Under the pieces are notes generated by a model. It searched no databases and was not told the origin of the DNA. It worked only from the letters and a program-made list of their open reading frames with translations. A stretch of DNA of 64,000 nucleotides, from contig OX387203.1 in assembly GCA_947561715.1 (NCBI GenBank), forward strand, positions 3,596,001 through 3,660,000, in the 5' to 3' direction. The position numbers and the translations under genes are program-made. Origin of the DNA: Ascidia mentula. Taxonomy: Eukaryota; Chordata; Ascidiacea; Phlebobranchia; Ascidiidae. Below, one piece after another: positions 40,245 to 53,200 of this stretch (position 1 is the first letter of the stretch; each line of letters begins with the position of its first letter).

Positions 40245-41066
40245 AATGTTACACAATTGCGCAAGCCAGGAAGCCACCGTTCATGTGACAATTTGCGCCA
40301 ACACTGGTGTTCTGTTTTGCGATTCTCGACCACAATTAACCTTAGTTTACACATGAAAATCAGGTAATTCCCAAAAAAATTGGATCCCCCTTTAAAAAAT
40401 CCTGGATATGCCTATACATACCTCGCAACTATATGGATCTTGTTGTTCACATGATGAAAATGGAGCTGTCCCAGAAGAGCTCCTATTATGTGGAAATAGA
40501 ACTTTATGGATTAAAAAGAGCAAAGTTTTCAAAACCGTTTTCAATCAAAAAATTTAGAAAATGCAGTTTTGGGCTTCCAAATTAAAACAGGCACACATGC
40601 AAAGTTAAATTTACATTAGTACCTCACATCGCTGGCTGTATTCTGCAAAAAAAAATTACCATTGATTGAGATATTGAGATGTGTCCAAATTTTATACAAT
40701 TTGACACATTACAAAACCAACAAAACATTACATTTACATGCAACCATCATTTTACAACAATAAAGCAAAAGCTTAGTGTTTTGTTTCTGATGCATCAAGA
40801 TGTATATTAAGTTGTTCTATGTTACACTGGCCCATCATTTTGTTTTATATCTTATTTTTAGAAGTTGCTGTATTGTTTTTGTTGACACTTGATAAAAACA
40901 GCAAATTTACATTGGCAAAATATACTTTCATTTAATTATGTACAGTGGCCATGTTAATTGTAAGGTTTCTTATTTAAAAATGTTGAATTGATTGATCAAA
41001 AACATGAAATGTAAAATAATGTCCTTGATTGTGTTTTGTAGGTAGCTGTATGCAATGAAAAAGGCC

Positions 41067-42096
41067 ATGAAAGTGTTTGTTATCAGCATGATGATTTCAA
41101 CATGATGATTAACAGGTTTGTAAACTCAATATTAAGTGCAATTTCTGCACCATAACAGTGAAATCAATAAAGACCATGACAAGCTGTCTCCAGATAAGAT
41201 AGTTTCATAGTTAACACCAAGAGACAATTGTTTTCAGGTGCAATTATGCAACAAGCAACGAGGTGAAACAACATTATTTTGTGACACCAAATAAAACCTG
41301 TACAAAGGCCTTCTTCTACTGTCCAAATTCCGCATACAATAATACTAAAAGTAAGTATTGCAAGATATACTATTGTCAACATTGTTATGTTTCATATGAG
41401 GCAAGAACATGCCATCATATGAATGGACCAGTCTCTTTATTTTCAGAATTACGAGCAAATCCGTAAACAGTGTTCCATTATTGTAGCTTTGTTTTTGCTA
41501 AAGATTAGGGCTGTTATGTCTGTAAAAGTTTTTATAAAACATACTTACGTCTTCATCATCATCTGAACAGCTGTTCAAACGCTCTAAATGGATGTAAATG
41601 CATATTACACATAAATAGTTTGTTTACTTAACAATGACCGAAGTTCTTACTTTTTTCTTTATTTCCTTCCATTTCTGTAAGACCAGTTTCACGAAAGCTT
41701 TTTTGCAGTAAATCTCCAAAAAATTATGATGAAAATAGTAATAAAATCTTGGATTATCCTACGAGTGTTGCCTTTTGCAACTTACTGTCAAAATACAAAT
41801 TTTGAAGCTTTAGTAATGTTTATCATGTTTCTTTAATGTTGTTAAGGTAACCAAAGCCCACAGTATAAACGCTGGAGACCACAAGGAATCTCTATGCAGC
41901 CAGTAAGGATGGAAGTTTATGGCGTCTCACTCAACAAAAGGCCAATTCGTCTTTATAACAGGTATATACCAAACATTATTTTTGTGGTATCAGAAAGTTT
42001 TGTCAAAGAATAAATAAAAACACACTGCACAAATCGCATAATTGCATTGCCATTCCAAAACCATGTGTAAGTCCTAAAAAGAAACACCTGATGTAG
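41067..42096 (+). pseudogene. Small plus-strand gene, unit B, first exon damaged
   Basis: Exons 41238-41350, 41847-41961 and 41994-42096 have the same phases as in unit C and remain open (CNYATSNEVKQHYF; QPVRMEVYGVSLNKRPIRLY; ending SPKKKHLM then stop). The first exon (ATG at 41067) has a short GATGATT-type duplication and reaches a stop before its donor site. An unseen alternative first exon could still rescue it. Confidence 0.35.
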
Positions 42097-42888
42097 GTAT
42101 GGCGCAATCCCCTGGTCATGTGATTCAGTGGTTCATGGGTCAAATGCAGGTGGAAAAATTTTTTTTAAATTTTTATGGGATAAAAATTGACCACAAAGAG
42201 TAAGCCCAATTTTTTTATTTCAATACCCCCAGAAGTTCGAATCTTGCTCACAAACCTATCGTTTATCCCAAGTCATGTGATCGTGCGTCAGTGACGCTGC
42301 GTCACGATACTGATCTGATAAAACTCGATTTTTTTTCAATGTTAGGGGTGTTAAATCCAATCACAAGCAGAATACCTAACAATGTGAACGAAGGTTAAAT
42401 ATTCTCTCTGTCGTTTTTTATAATTGTAAGATCCACCATGGTATGTTGTCAGTGAACAAAGAGCACATGTTTTAAAAAAAAATCGTGTTGAAATCTAAAA
42501 AATATTTCCTAATGGACTCTGGGCGACGTTTGATAGATGCGATAGTATGAAAATGGCAGAAACTCCACCTGCGTTGATAGGGTGGCAATATAAAACGTGT
42601 TTCAACAGCAACGCAACCGAACACATGTTAGCGATATCAAGAAAAAAAAACTTGTTTGTGGGCATCGAAATGTAAATATGAATCAGGACGCATAAACACG
42701 TGCACATATAAATCTTCTTTACACATTTTCTTCCTTGTAATCGTATGTTTTTGTTCCTTTAAATCACAGATAGCCACGTCATTGTTCTATTTGATCAATG
42801 CATAGTTCAACGCCTTAGGAGCCGGAATTTCTTCCTTGTTTAAAGCATTTCGCGCGCAGCAATTCTTAGGATTATTTCGATGGTTTGG

Positions 42889-44968
42889 TCACACGGATTT
42901 TTTAGTGGGGTTAGGAGTAGATCTGGCAGCAGAAACTTGTTTAAATTGCCACACAACAAAACACAACCCCATAAAAGATAACGCCATAAGTACAACTGGT
43001 GTTATATCTTGCGTCATAAAATCAACGGCTTGAACGAGTGTTGGTGCAAGGACATCCAATGATCCGTTGTTTGGCGCGGGGGTCAGTCCAAGGAGGTATG
43101 ACATCAAGGAGTAAACATGTATGGAGTCAAATCCATCAACTGTCAGGTTTTTCTGGAGGAAAACACATAGGGTTTGCAGACGATGTAGCGCTTGTTATTT
43201 GGAATCTATGGTCGCTACAATCGTTTGTAATATTTAGTAGAATGACTCATGGTTGCTTTAGGCAATATTTAAAGACATTTAATTCACTGAGGCACATCTC
43301 TGCAAAAAATTCCTTTATTTTTATCATAGGTCGATTGTAAACTTGATGCAAACAATTTGTTGCTCGTGGGTTCGAAACCCGGTGGGGTTTGAACAAATTG
43401 CGCAATCACAGGTGACTTCGTATTGCTTGCATGTTGCAGCCTTTGTTATTTAATCTCGTCTAACCAACCTTAAATGAGGGTCCGATACTGAAATAGATTC
43501 CGTACATGTCGGTTATATTATTGTCGTAACCGTGTTGACCCTTTTCGTCATGGAACCCTGGAAACATCTGAAACATAATGCGAAGAATGTTTTACGTTTT
43601 GTGCTAAAACGATTTCCCCAATTTTGTAGTTTTAATGAAAGCTGTTGTGATTCATATGGATGTTTCTGTTGTTATTGAAACGCTATATGGGAAAAGTCTG
43701 CAATGTCACTAAAAATGTTTTCATTATCGTGTATTAGACTCTATTTCATCACATTAGGCAATTCCACACTTAAATTGGATGCGATATTTGTTGATAAATA
43801 TATTTTGGCATATTACTGGTCAAGTGTTTGAAGCAGTGTTTCCCACCCGGTGGTACGCGACGAGATTTCAGGTGGTACGCGAGCACCTTTCCGGATATAA
43901 TTCGAATTTAAAAAATAGCAAGTGATCTCCAAGTGTTTGTTACTTCATCCCCTAGGTTACTTTGTAACACTCAACTATATGTGGTACGCGTCATTTTTTC
44001 CCCTCCAAGTGGTACGCAAGCACAAAAAGGTTGGGAATCACTGGTTTAAAGGATGTAATCCTCCAGTTCAGACCATAGACCGCGGCACAAATTTGGCTTA
44101 TCTAGTTTTTAAAATTGCATCGCCTCTTGAGGAAGTTGTTCGTATTGCAGCAGTTTATTGTAATTTGATTGTCCGCTTTTGCTATTCGGTTACGGTATTT
44201 GAACGTAACCTTTGCTGATAGAAGAAAATCCATAACTGTTATTGTGTGAACACTTTTTTACTGCCATGTAGAACATATATAATGCTACCACTGCCACATG
44301 CTATGAATATACATCGTTTTTTTTGCGACATTCAATACCTTTAAGTTGTCTATACACGTTCATAAGCTCTCCGGGCTTTGGTTCGACGAAACCATTCGTT
44401 CCCGTGCAGTACAAGTAATCCAACTGCTCATTACTGACGTGCTTTAATACAGATATCGTATCCTCGTGTCCACTTCAGTCACTCCGTGGTCGCTGCAACA
44501 ATGCCAAATAAAACGATCTGTAACATCTTGTTTTATGTGGTAATTTCTGCAGCAATGTAAAGCCAACATACGCCGATACCTCGATATTAGTCCAAGGCCG
44601 CATATCTGTATTTCTATTAAAATAAGTTTTGTCGTCGGGAAATACCCACCTTGATATCCTCTGTCACAATGTAACAACAACAAAACAGAGCAATCAGTGA
44701 TGTACAACTTTGCAGTTAAGTGAGTACACATGAAAGTTTAGTCTGCATTTACACACAAATGCTACAGAACGTTGTCAAATACCTTGCTAATATATGGTGT
44801 CAGAAGCCGATTAAGGTTGTACCTGGTAATAATGATGTCCAGTTCCTCGGACAAACCTGATGATTTCACTTTGTCCAACATATAGAAAATAGTGCGATTC
44901 ACTTTCGGCAAGACATCATTTATTAGCAAGGACGACCAGGGTCCGTGCGTGTGGCATAGAGTGTCCGG
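42889..44968 (-). pseudogene. ENPP4/5-like ectophosphodiesterase, truncated copy, unit B
   Basis: Remaining exons: 44823-44968 (exon 5), 44339-44492 (exon 6), 43469-43567 (exon 8) and 42889-43152 (exon 9 with membrane segment). Exons 1-4 are missing at the duplication junction, and exon 7 is deleted. Exon 6 has lost 13 bases relative to unit C, just after the TEVDT motif, which shifts the frame. The hAT-like MITE (43834-44043) is shared with units A and C. Confidence 0.8.
43834..44043. mobile_element. hAT-like MITE, unit B
   Basis: Same insertion as at 28937, flanked by GTTTGAAG/GTTTAAAG. A shared site in A, B and C shows the insertion predates the duplications. Confidence 0.65.
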
Positions 44969-45913
44969 CTGAAAAAATGTGTGAGCGGTTTTTTTATATT
45001 GGGTCTGGAACCATTTTACGTATTTTTACTCATCAAAAAATCGCAACATAGACTGAACAAATGTTCATTTTCAACTTTTTCGCATTTTGAAACATTGTTC
45101 AATAAAAGTGACGTCGACATTGGGTTCAAAGATATGAAAATAAAATTAGGCCTAATACCATTGCAGCCATAAGAAACAAACGTTGTAGATAACTACATAA
45201 ACTTGAACCAGGAGCAATAGGCCTATAATAATATTTCTGCAGGCAGGCTAGACCTATTTGGCATGGACTTTTATAGATTCACGCCCCGACATTTATTTTC
45301 ACTTTCTGCAAACCAGGGCGCTGTCGTTTGATCGTTACCGCGACGTGGTGTTTATTTACCATGTTGCCCAGACACCAATTGCATCAACATTGCGCCATCT
45401 CTGGACCAACATTGCGACATGTTGAAACATATAGGCCAACGTCACAATCTTTGGTCACACAGAATAGGCCAGCAGAGCGTAGCACGCATAGTTTGACAGC
45501 AGGAACGATAGCCTATACTCCCAAAAAACAAAAATCCGCATTTGATAAAATAGCCACGTTTCTTAAAAAAGTACATTTAAATAGCTTTTCCTCCGTTTCA
45601 AAATAGCACAAATCGAAAAATAAGAACGTTTTGGCCACCGTGTCTGTTGGTAAAAAGATTAACGGAAGACTAATCTTTGTTAAGTAAAACTTCAGCTTTT
45701 CGTTAGATTGTTCGTGAACCCACTAAACAAAATATTTTTGTTTTTTTGTGTAAATTTTTTTAATTTAGTTGATAAATGCGCATGACCAGGATGATTACCG
45801 GTAGTCCTAATTTGTTTCATAACATTTCTATGCACTTTTTTCTTGTTTGTTCTTGAAAGCAAGTGGACAGGAGGGTGGTCAGTCAATCCTTTCGGCATTG
45901 GTTGAAAAAGTGC

Positions 45914-45968
45914 TATAAAAAGCAACAAAGCTCGTCCTGGACACTCAACTATTTACACTGCACAAAAG
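45914..45968 (+). promoter_or_regulatory. Putative plus-strand TATA promoter and 5' exon, unit C
   Basis: A consensus TATAAAA box at 45914-45920 is followed about 30 bp later by ACTCAACTATTTAC, then CAAAAG before GTTGGT at 45968. Spacing fits a TATA promoter with a short first exon. No coding exon could be linked to it. Confidence 0.35.
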
Positions 45969-47204
45969 GTTGGTTTTTGTAATGCATTGTTTAATTTGTC
46001 ATGTAGTCTGCGTATTGTGTATTGCCGCCGAAACCTGTATGTTTGTTTCTGTTCCTGAACATATTCGTATGACGTTTTAGGTCAATTGCCATTGTTAGGT
46101 AATTCGTTTTCACATTGTGCAGTTTCCAAAGACTGTTTTACTAGGCCTATATCAATTTATGTTTTTTTACTATATATTTTTCCATCTGCTTACCAGATTG
46201 GAAAGTTTGTTATTTGCGTGGAGGATTTATTGGTTTTGTAACGTATGCTGTAATAGGTAGTGTTTGGGTTGGGCATAGAGTACGTAGATGAACCTCACTT
46301 TAAAGTTTATGGTCCTTGACCCTTAAAGGCATAAAATTCATTTATTCTGGTTTCAAACTAATTGTATAACCTTCCAATTTGTATGTACAATTTTATTCCT
46401 AACAAGTGCCAATATGAAGACACAAGGCAGGCAATGTTAACTTGCAAGCGAACAAAAGTTAGAGAGGAAATGGCTGCGCCAGCATGTAAAACAACATCGT
46501 ACAACATGCATTGAAGGCAAAGCAAACTTGGGTTGATATGGTCAGACTTGGGCCAATGCCAGCAGAGACAATATACTGGAAATTACAAACAACACATGAC
46601 CAATTTAGCTTTAGTGACATAACAATATGACTTTTATGCATCAATTAGTTTTGTTAATTATGAATTTGTTGCATATTCCTCCCCCACGAGCATTATAGGG
46701 ACACAATAAGTGTTCAGCACAAATTTCAATAAGATACATTTCCAGAGGAGGAAATGACAATGGTAAAGAACATATATTTACACACAAACAATGTTTTTCC
46801 CATTATTGAAATTTTTCAAGTTATATACATGACAAAAAATTTTTTTGCGAATTCATTGTCTGGAAAAGAACAGATATGAAAACACGATCATACAGTTTTT
46901 TTGTAAAGGTTTTTTATTTTTAACATTTTCTTTTGGGTTTACAATATTTTTTGGCTTTTTAGTGTTTTTTTAAATAACGACGCAAGCATAAATTTCAATA
47001 AGATACATTTCCAGAGGAAGAAATGACAATGGTAAAGCACATATATTTACACAAACAATGTTCTTCCCATTATTGAAATTTTTCAGGGATGGTCAGGCCC
47101 ACATTAAAAAACTTTATTTTTACCAGCCATACATTCACACCAAATTGCATTTATACATGATGTATAGCATTACCATAAGCTATTTTTCTTTAAACAAGAT
47201 CCAA
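45969..47204. other. Spacer of unit C
   Basis: Homologous to the spacers of A and B. Sequence resembling AAGATACATTTCCAGAGGA occurs twice (about 46731 and 47001). No coding exon recognised. Confidence 0.5.
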
Positions 47205-50200
47205 TTAGCGATGGCACTCATGGTTACAATTTCTACAAACTGAGCCACGACACTGTGGACAAATGTATCCCCATAAGTTGATGTGGAATCGGCGATTGCA
47301 GCAAAAGAAGGTAGGGCATCTGTGTCCTCTTAGTATCTCATTCTCACACAACCCCAGGCCACATTGGACGCATCTCTCCTGGTTGTAGTTCGGCAACAAT
47401 TCCTAAATGTATTGTTTGTATGCATATTAATTAGATGTTGTAGGTTTCCTAAAATCTCTACATGTAAGGTTCACAGGCTATGTATGATCAGAATATTACA
47501 ACTGTAATCCCCAAATATAAAGGGCCTGTGCAGTGGGGTGATCCTGCCTTGCTATGCGAAAGCATCTGCGATCTCTACATGTATATACATATATACATCA
47601 CATGTTCATTTTATTGTATTGATGTAATTATTGTTATCAAAAAGTTTTGCGAACTGTTTAGAAATGAAGCCACAATGTATTGAGTATGTTAAAGCTAAAA
47701 GAAAAACAACAATACGAAGCAAAAAAGTTTCAGTTTGTTCACTTACCCCACATGCACAGTGTATCGGTGGAGAAAGATCCACAAAAGGTTGTACACTAAA
47801 AAACACATGAGTGTTACTATACCTTGTTTGGAAAAAAATGTCATATACGAAAATTTAAAACATTATTTATGTCAAAAAATTTACTTTGAAATAGACATAC
47901 CCAGGGGGTCTTTGGTGTAAACTGGTGCTCTCTTGTGGAAAACGTTGCAACACTGCAACTTCAACTGTATCCAATGTTTCCCTGCCACCAAAAGGTCGTG
48001 CTTGTCCTGCGCAGTAAAAGTTACTCTCATTTTTTATCGAAACAGAGCGATTCTTTTTTATACATAGTATTCGTTCAGAAAATTTTTATCAGAAATTTGG
48101 TTAGCTTTTACTCTTGTATTTGTCTTTTCGAGCAGTGACTATGTTTTATATTATTACCAAACTGTTCCATTTGCTGGAACCCTAGGTCATTTCTACCAAC
48201 AGATGATGCAGCAATTGAACTGTCAAGTGGCTCATCTGTCGAATGATCCTCATTTTGAGTTCCTGAAATAGGAGTTTGAATCTAAATGCTTGCTTGCTGT
48301 TAAACGTACAAAAAAACTTTCAAAACCCAGTGCTACTGTTGTTTCTAGACTTTGTCGAACTGTACTTCCGGCACAAAAAGTTTTACTTGCATTTTTATGG
48401 TGTTTTGTTAACATGGTAAACTGTTGCTCCATAACCCTGAAGAAGTTTCATCCGATGACCGGTGAAACGTTGGTCACAATAAAATCTATGTAACTTTTGT
48501 GCCAGAAGGACAGTTCTTTTAAACATTTAAAACCTGGTAAAAAAACACATTCGAAAAACACAAATGTATTTACTATTCAAGCAATATAAATAATATCCTA
48601 CCATTCGGTCCCAGTGGAATCTCGTTACATTGGTTCTCTTCCAATGGAAGGGTGTGCTGTTGATCATTTCCATCTGGCTCTGGGACATTGTTTTCATGGG
48701 CAACTAAGTGCCAAATATATTAATATAAACATTGTAATACCTTTAGCATTCTTACACCAATTTTGTTGAAATCTTTTAGGATTAGCAATTATGTTACATT
48801 TTTTTCGTACCACTGCTTTGCGATTGTTTTGCAGACTGTGGGAATTCTCCAATTTGGTTTTGCCCTGCAGTTGTTTGTTGACTGTTAGTTGGTGGATGCA
48901 CATCCAGTTTTGGAACATTTGGTTGTGTTCCATTCTGTTGTTGCCCCTCGTCTGAAAGTATCATTTTTAAAAAAACAAACTTGGCACTGTATCTTAGTGG
49001 TAATATATGTTTCATAAATTATGCTTAAAAAAAACTTCGCAATTAATGTTTTCATAAAAAAAAATTTTTGTATTATTTGCATTTTATCTAAGGCATTTTT
49101 TTCGTACCACTGCCTTGCAATTGTTTTGCAGACTGTGGGAATTCTCTGCTTTGGTTTTGCTCCACAGTTGTTTGTTGGTGGTCAGTTGTCTGTTGCATGT
49201 TCAAATGTGGAACGTTTGTTTGGGTTCCATTCTGTTGTTGCCCCTCATCTGAAAGTATCAATTTTTTAAAAAAAACTTGGCACTGGATCTCAGCATGGAC
49301 ATATTGTGGCCCTGTTGCACTGGAACACAAGCACATGCCTTGCCTGACATGTTTACGCGCCACCACAGTATCAAACTATGCAGAAATAATGCATAGGGCC
49401 TACTCTCAGTTACTAAGACAGTATCACTCCTCTGGGTGGCTTAGTAATTAATGCAATTCTTGCTGGTGCCAAGTCATTTTTTAAATTGAGCAACCCACCA
49501 GTGACATTATGTATGTGCTCGCGGTGACCTTGTTCTGCCACTAAAGGTGGTTGAGGTTGTGGATTGATCTCTGGATCTGCAGCATCGTGCATACATACAA
49601 CTAGAAACAACAGTAAATTTTCAATGTCATAAATATTAGTTCCAGCATTAAGGTAGCATATTTGTTGGAAGTGCTGTAAAGGCCCTTTTGGTAACAATGG
49701 CATTACCAACATTGTCCGTCTCCTACCACTTCTGTGCTCTGCTACTGGTTCTTGATCTGCTCTTTGATTCTGCTCGACAGGCGACATAATTTGTTGTCGT
49801 TGATTTTGCTGCACTTCATCTTGCTGTTGGTCATTCTCATCTTGGTCCAAACCATCAGTTTCAAAAAGCTGTGGATGACTCTAAAACATTTTAAGATTTT
49901 AGTTTTGTGAAGTATATGTTGTTGATACTTGAATATGTTTTTGGTCAGTCGGCATACAACTTGTATGCTGGGTAAATATCTGTGTTGATAGGTATACAGT
50001 AAACCTTTGTTAATCAAGTTAGATTTGAACAACAAATACATACAACATATGCAAAGTTGTGGTTTATCTGAAGGCACATGTTTCAGACTTAAGTTTTTCT
50101 TGATCAGTGGTTCTTAAGTAACCCTTTACCAACACACCCTTTGCTGTCCTTTTATGCTCTCCCCTAGTTTTTAAGTAACTATGCCAAAATAACTGTATGT

Positions 50201-53200
50201 TGTAAATGGAAGAAAGTGTTTTTAAACATAGGGGTAAATTTTTGCACATCAACAGGGGTGCGGCAAAAGAAAAAAGGTCAGAAGGTCGTTTGCAAGCAAA
50301 TATAAGGTTACGGCATGGCCGAAAAACTGTACGTAACATGGTTTTCGTGACGAACTCAACAGGCCTTTTTCTCTACACAAACGACAAAATCTTTCTTTTT
50401 ATCGTTTCTCACCAACGTGATTTTGCTTGTGTTGCATAATTGTAGGTGTGCAGCACCCCTGTACCCCCATACTCTATGCCAGTGTTTTTAATTGTTTCCA
50501 CTCAGCTTTCTTAATTACTAATACAAGGTTCAATTCCAAGAAGTAGTAAACCAAAATATGACATAACAACTGGCTTGAATTGATATTGTTGAAAGATTGT
50601 GTTACTTAATAATTTAAATTTTCTTTCCAGTTCCCACTTATCGACTCATCTATCATTTTCTTCCCTGCCAGTTCTAAAACATGATGTTGAACGTACCTGG
50701 GCATCACTTGATGGGTACACAGAATCTTTCACAACGGCCACAGTCCTGAAAAATACCAAAAAAATTAATAAGATCCTAAAAATGATTCAGCAACAAAAAA
50801 CATATATATTTACATTGGGGTCTGACTTGTAGAAAAAGGTTCTGGGCGGCTGCAAAAATAATGTTTGGATTGGAACTTACAAAACATTAATTTTGCTTTG
50901 CATAAAATAATAAAAACAAAACCTTACTAGTTCCGTTGTGTTGTTCGAGTGTCAAACAAGTTTTCTATTTCATCTGAACAAGAAACAAAAGCTAAAAACT
51001 TTGATCAACATACATTTTGACTGTCAAATTTACCTGACTTTGTGAGATCTTCTTCAAAAGGTCCAAAATCACTCAAAGGAGACTTGACATCCAGACACAT
51101 CTGTGTGAATATGATCATGTATTTGTTTAAACAATGTCAAAGTTTCTGGCATAGTGACAGAAAAAATTATTACCCGCAACTTTTCCTTTATGAGAGAGAC
51201 ATCACCTGTACTTCAAGGTTATTGTAATTACGACATGTTGTTGCACTAGAACTACAACATTTTATCTGATAAACTTTGAATTTTGCGGAATATTTTGCTG
51301 ATAAACCCTTTGACAAGTGCCATTGAACAGTATTTTATTTGTTGTTCTTGATCATCCAGAATCTTTGGTTTATTTGTAAAGCATATATTTAGATATTTAA
51401 TGCAAACAATTATCCAAACAGAAAGTTAGCAATTGTGTAACTAGTTACTTCTGGGGTTTGGTGGCATCTTTGGTGCAGTATCCATCCCAGTTTTGAGTTG
51501 ATAGGTGATTGATGTTCTGTCGACAGTGCTTTCATCTAAGTATAAATTTTTGCTACCTCGTTAAGATACAAAAACAGGAATTTCAAAGTCACCGAAGATG
51601 CTACTAATGTTGTTTAGATATTATAACGGTTACTTGGACTTTGTATTGGATATATAGTAATAATGCAAATTTTTGAACCAATTTTATTAATATTATGTTG
51701 CTGTTGCTGCCTTAATATTATGTTGCTGTTGAAAGCTACCTTCAAGAAATGTTTTTGCCAGTGGTGGTTTGCCAATCTGTGTTATTCCACCTGATGAGTT
51801 TCCAGTGTCTTGGTTTTCTTCAGTAACTACAAAGGGTTCATGAAGGTTTATATTAGTTTTCCAGTTTGCAATTTATATTATTTTGAAACAATATAGATCC
51901 CAGTTCTGCTGTGTTTTACTGGGTATCGGATGGTAGCCTTTTTGAAAGTAATGTAAACCTTCTCAATACTTTAAAACCTATATTTAATGTATTAAATATG
52001 TTATATTTGGTAAAAAAAGTACCTTCTAGGGCAATTTCTGGCAAAGGTCCGTCTTTCTGAGTTGTACCATCTGGCAAGGTTTCCCTGTTACAGCTTTCTG
52101 TAGCATTTGTAATAGATTATCTTTATTTTGTGGTTTGTTTTGAATGGTTTACAGAATGTGTTATTTAAGATCAGATTTAACATTAGAGCAAATGTATCTT
52201 GCAGAAATAACCTGAAGAAACTTCCATTTTGTTTGTTTGTGCTGTAGCCTGATTACCATCTTCTGTTGGTAATTCAGTTGGACTGAACGGTTTATTCATT
52301 GTTTGATCCACTAAAGACACTTCTGTAATAAAAATAGGGAAAAATGAAGACATGAAGTGTATGTTTACATAAGCTTTCAGAAATTCTAAAGGTAAAGTAC
52401 CTGAAGGTGGCATGTTAAATGTTTCTTTGTCCACATTGCTGTGGTGTTGCATTGCATTTTTAGCAGCTGCAAACCCAATTTTTCTGACAGTTCCTACTCG
52501 TACTTCAGTGTCCTCAAATTGTACACCTGCATGTTAAAAGGTATGATTTGCACATGATTCCTACACACATAAAATTGGTGCATATATATATATATATATG
52601 TATATATGTGTGTGTGTTAATCTACGGCCATTATATACAAACATTTGGTAAATTTTTAGTTAGTGCCATTGAACAGTATTTTATTTGTTGTTCTTGATCA
52701 TCCAGAATCTTTGGTTTATTTGTAAAGCATATTTTTAGATATTTAATGCAAACAATTATCCAAACAGAAAGTTAGCAATTGTGTAACTAGTTACTTCTGG
52801 GGTTTGGTGGCATCTTTGGTGCAGTATCCATCCCAGTTTTGAGTTGATAGGTGATTGATGTTCTGTCGACAGTGCTTTCATCTAAGTATAAATTTTTGCT
52901 ACCTCGTTAAGATACAAAAACAGGAATTTCAAAGTCACCGAAGGTGCTACTCATGTTGTTTAGATATTATAACGGTTACTTGGACTTTGTATTGGATATA
53001 TAGTAATAATGCAAATTTTTGAACCAATTTTATTAATATTATGTTGCTGTTGCTGCCTTAATATTATGTTGCTGTTGAAAGCTACCTTCAAGAAACGCTT
53101 TTGCCAGTGGTGGTTTGCCAATCTGTGTTATTCCACCTGATGAGTTTCCAGTGTCTTGGTTTTCTTCAGCAACTACAAAGGGTTCATGAAGGTTTATATT

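Larger units (their letters stand above)
30860..45060. repeat. Segmental duplication unit B
   Basis: Starts with a copy of the last intron and exon of the third EGF gene (match to about 17952 onward). It ends near 45060, where sequence resembling the ENPP intron upstream of exon 5 switches abruptly to sequence matching about 18503. Content and order follow unit A. Confidence 0.8.

Noticed and set aside
41263..41466. Open frame continuing past the second exon of the small plus-strand gene
   Set aside because: A donor (AAAAGTAAGT) at 41350 joins in phase with the exon at 41847, giving a longer consistent protein. The read-through is intron sequence.
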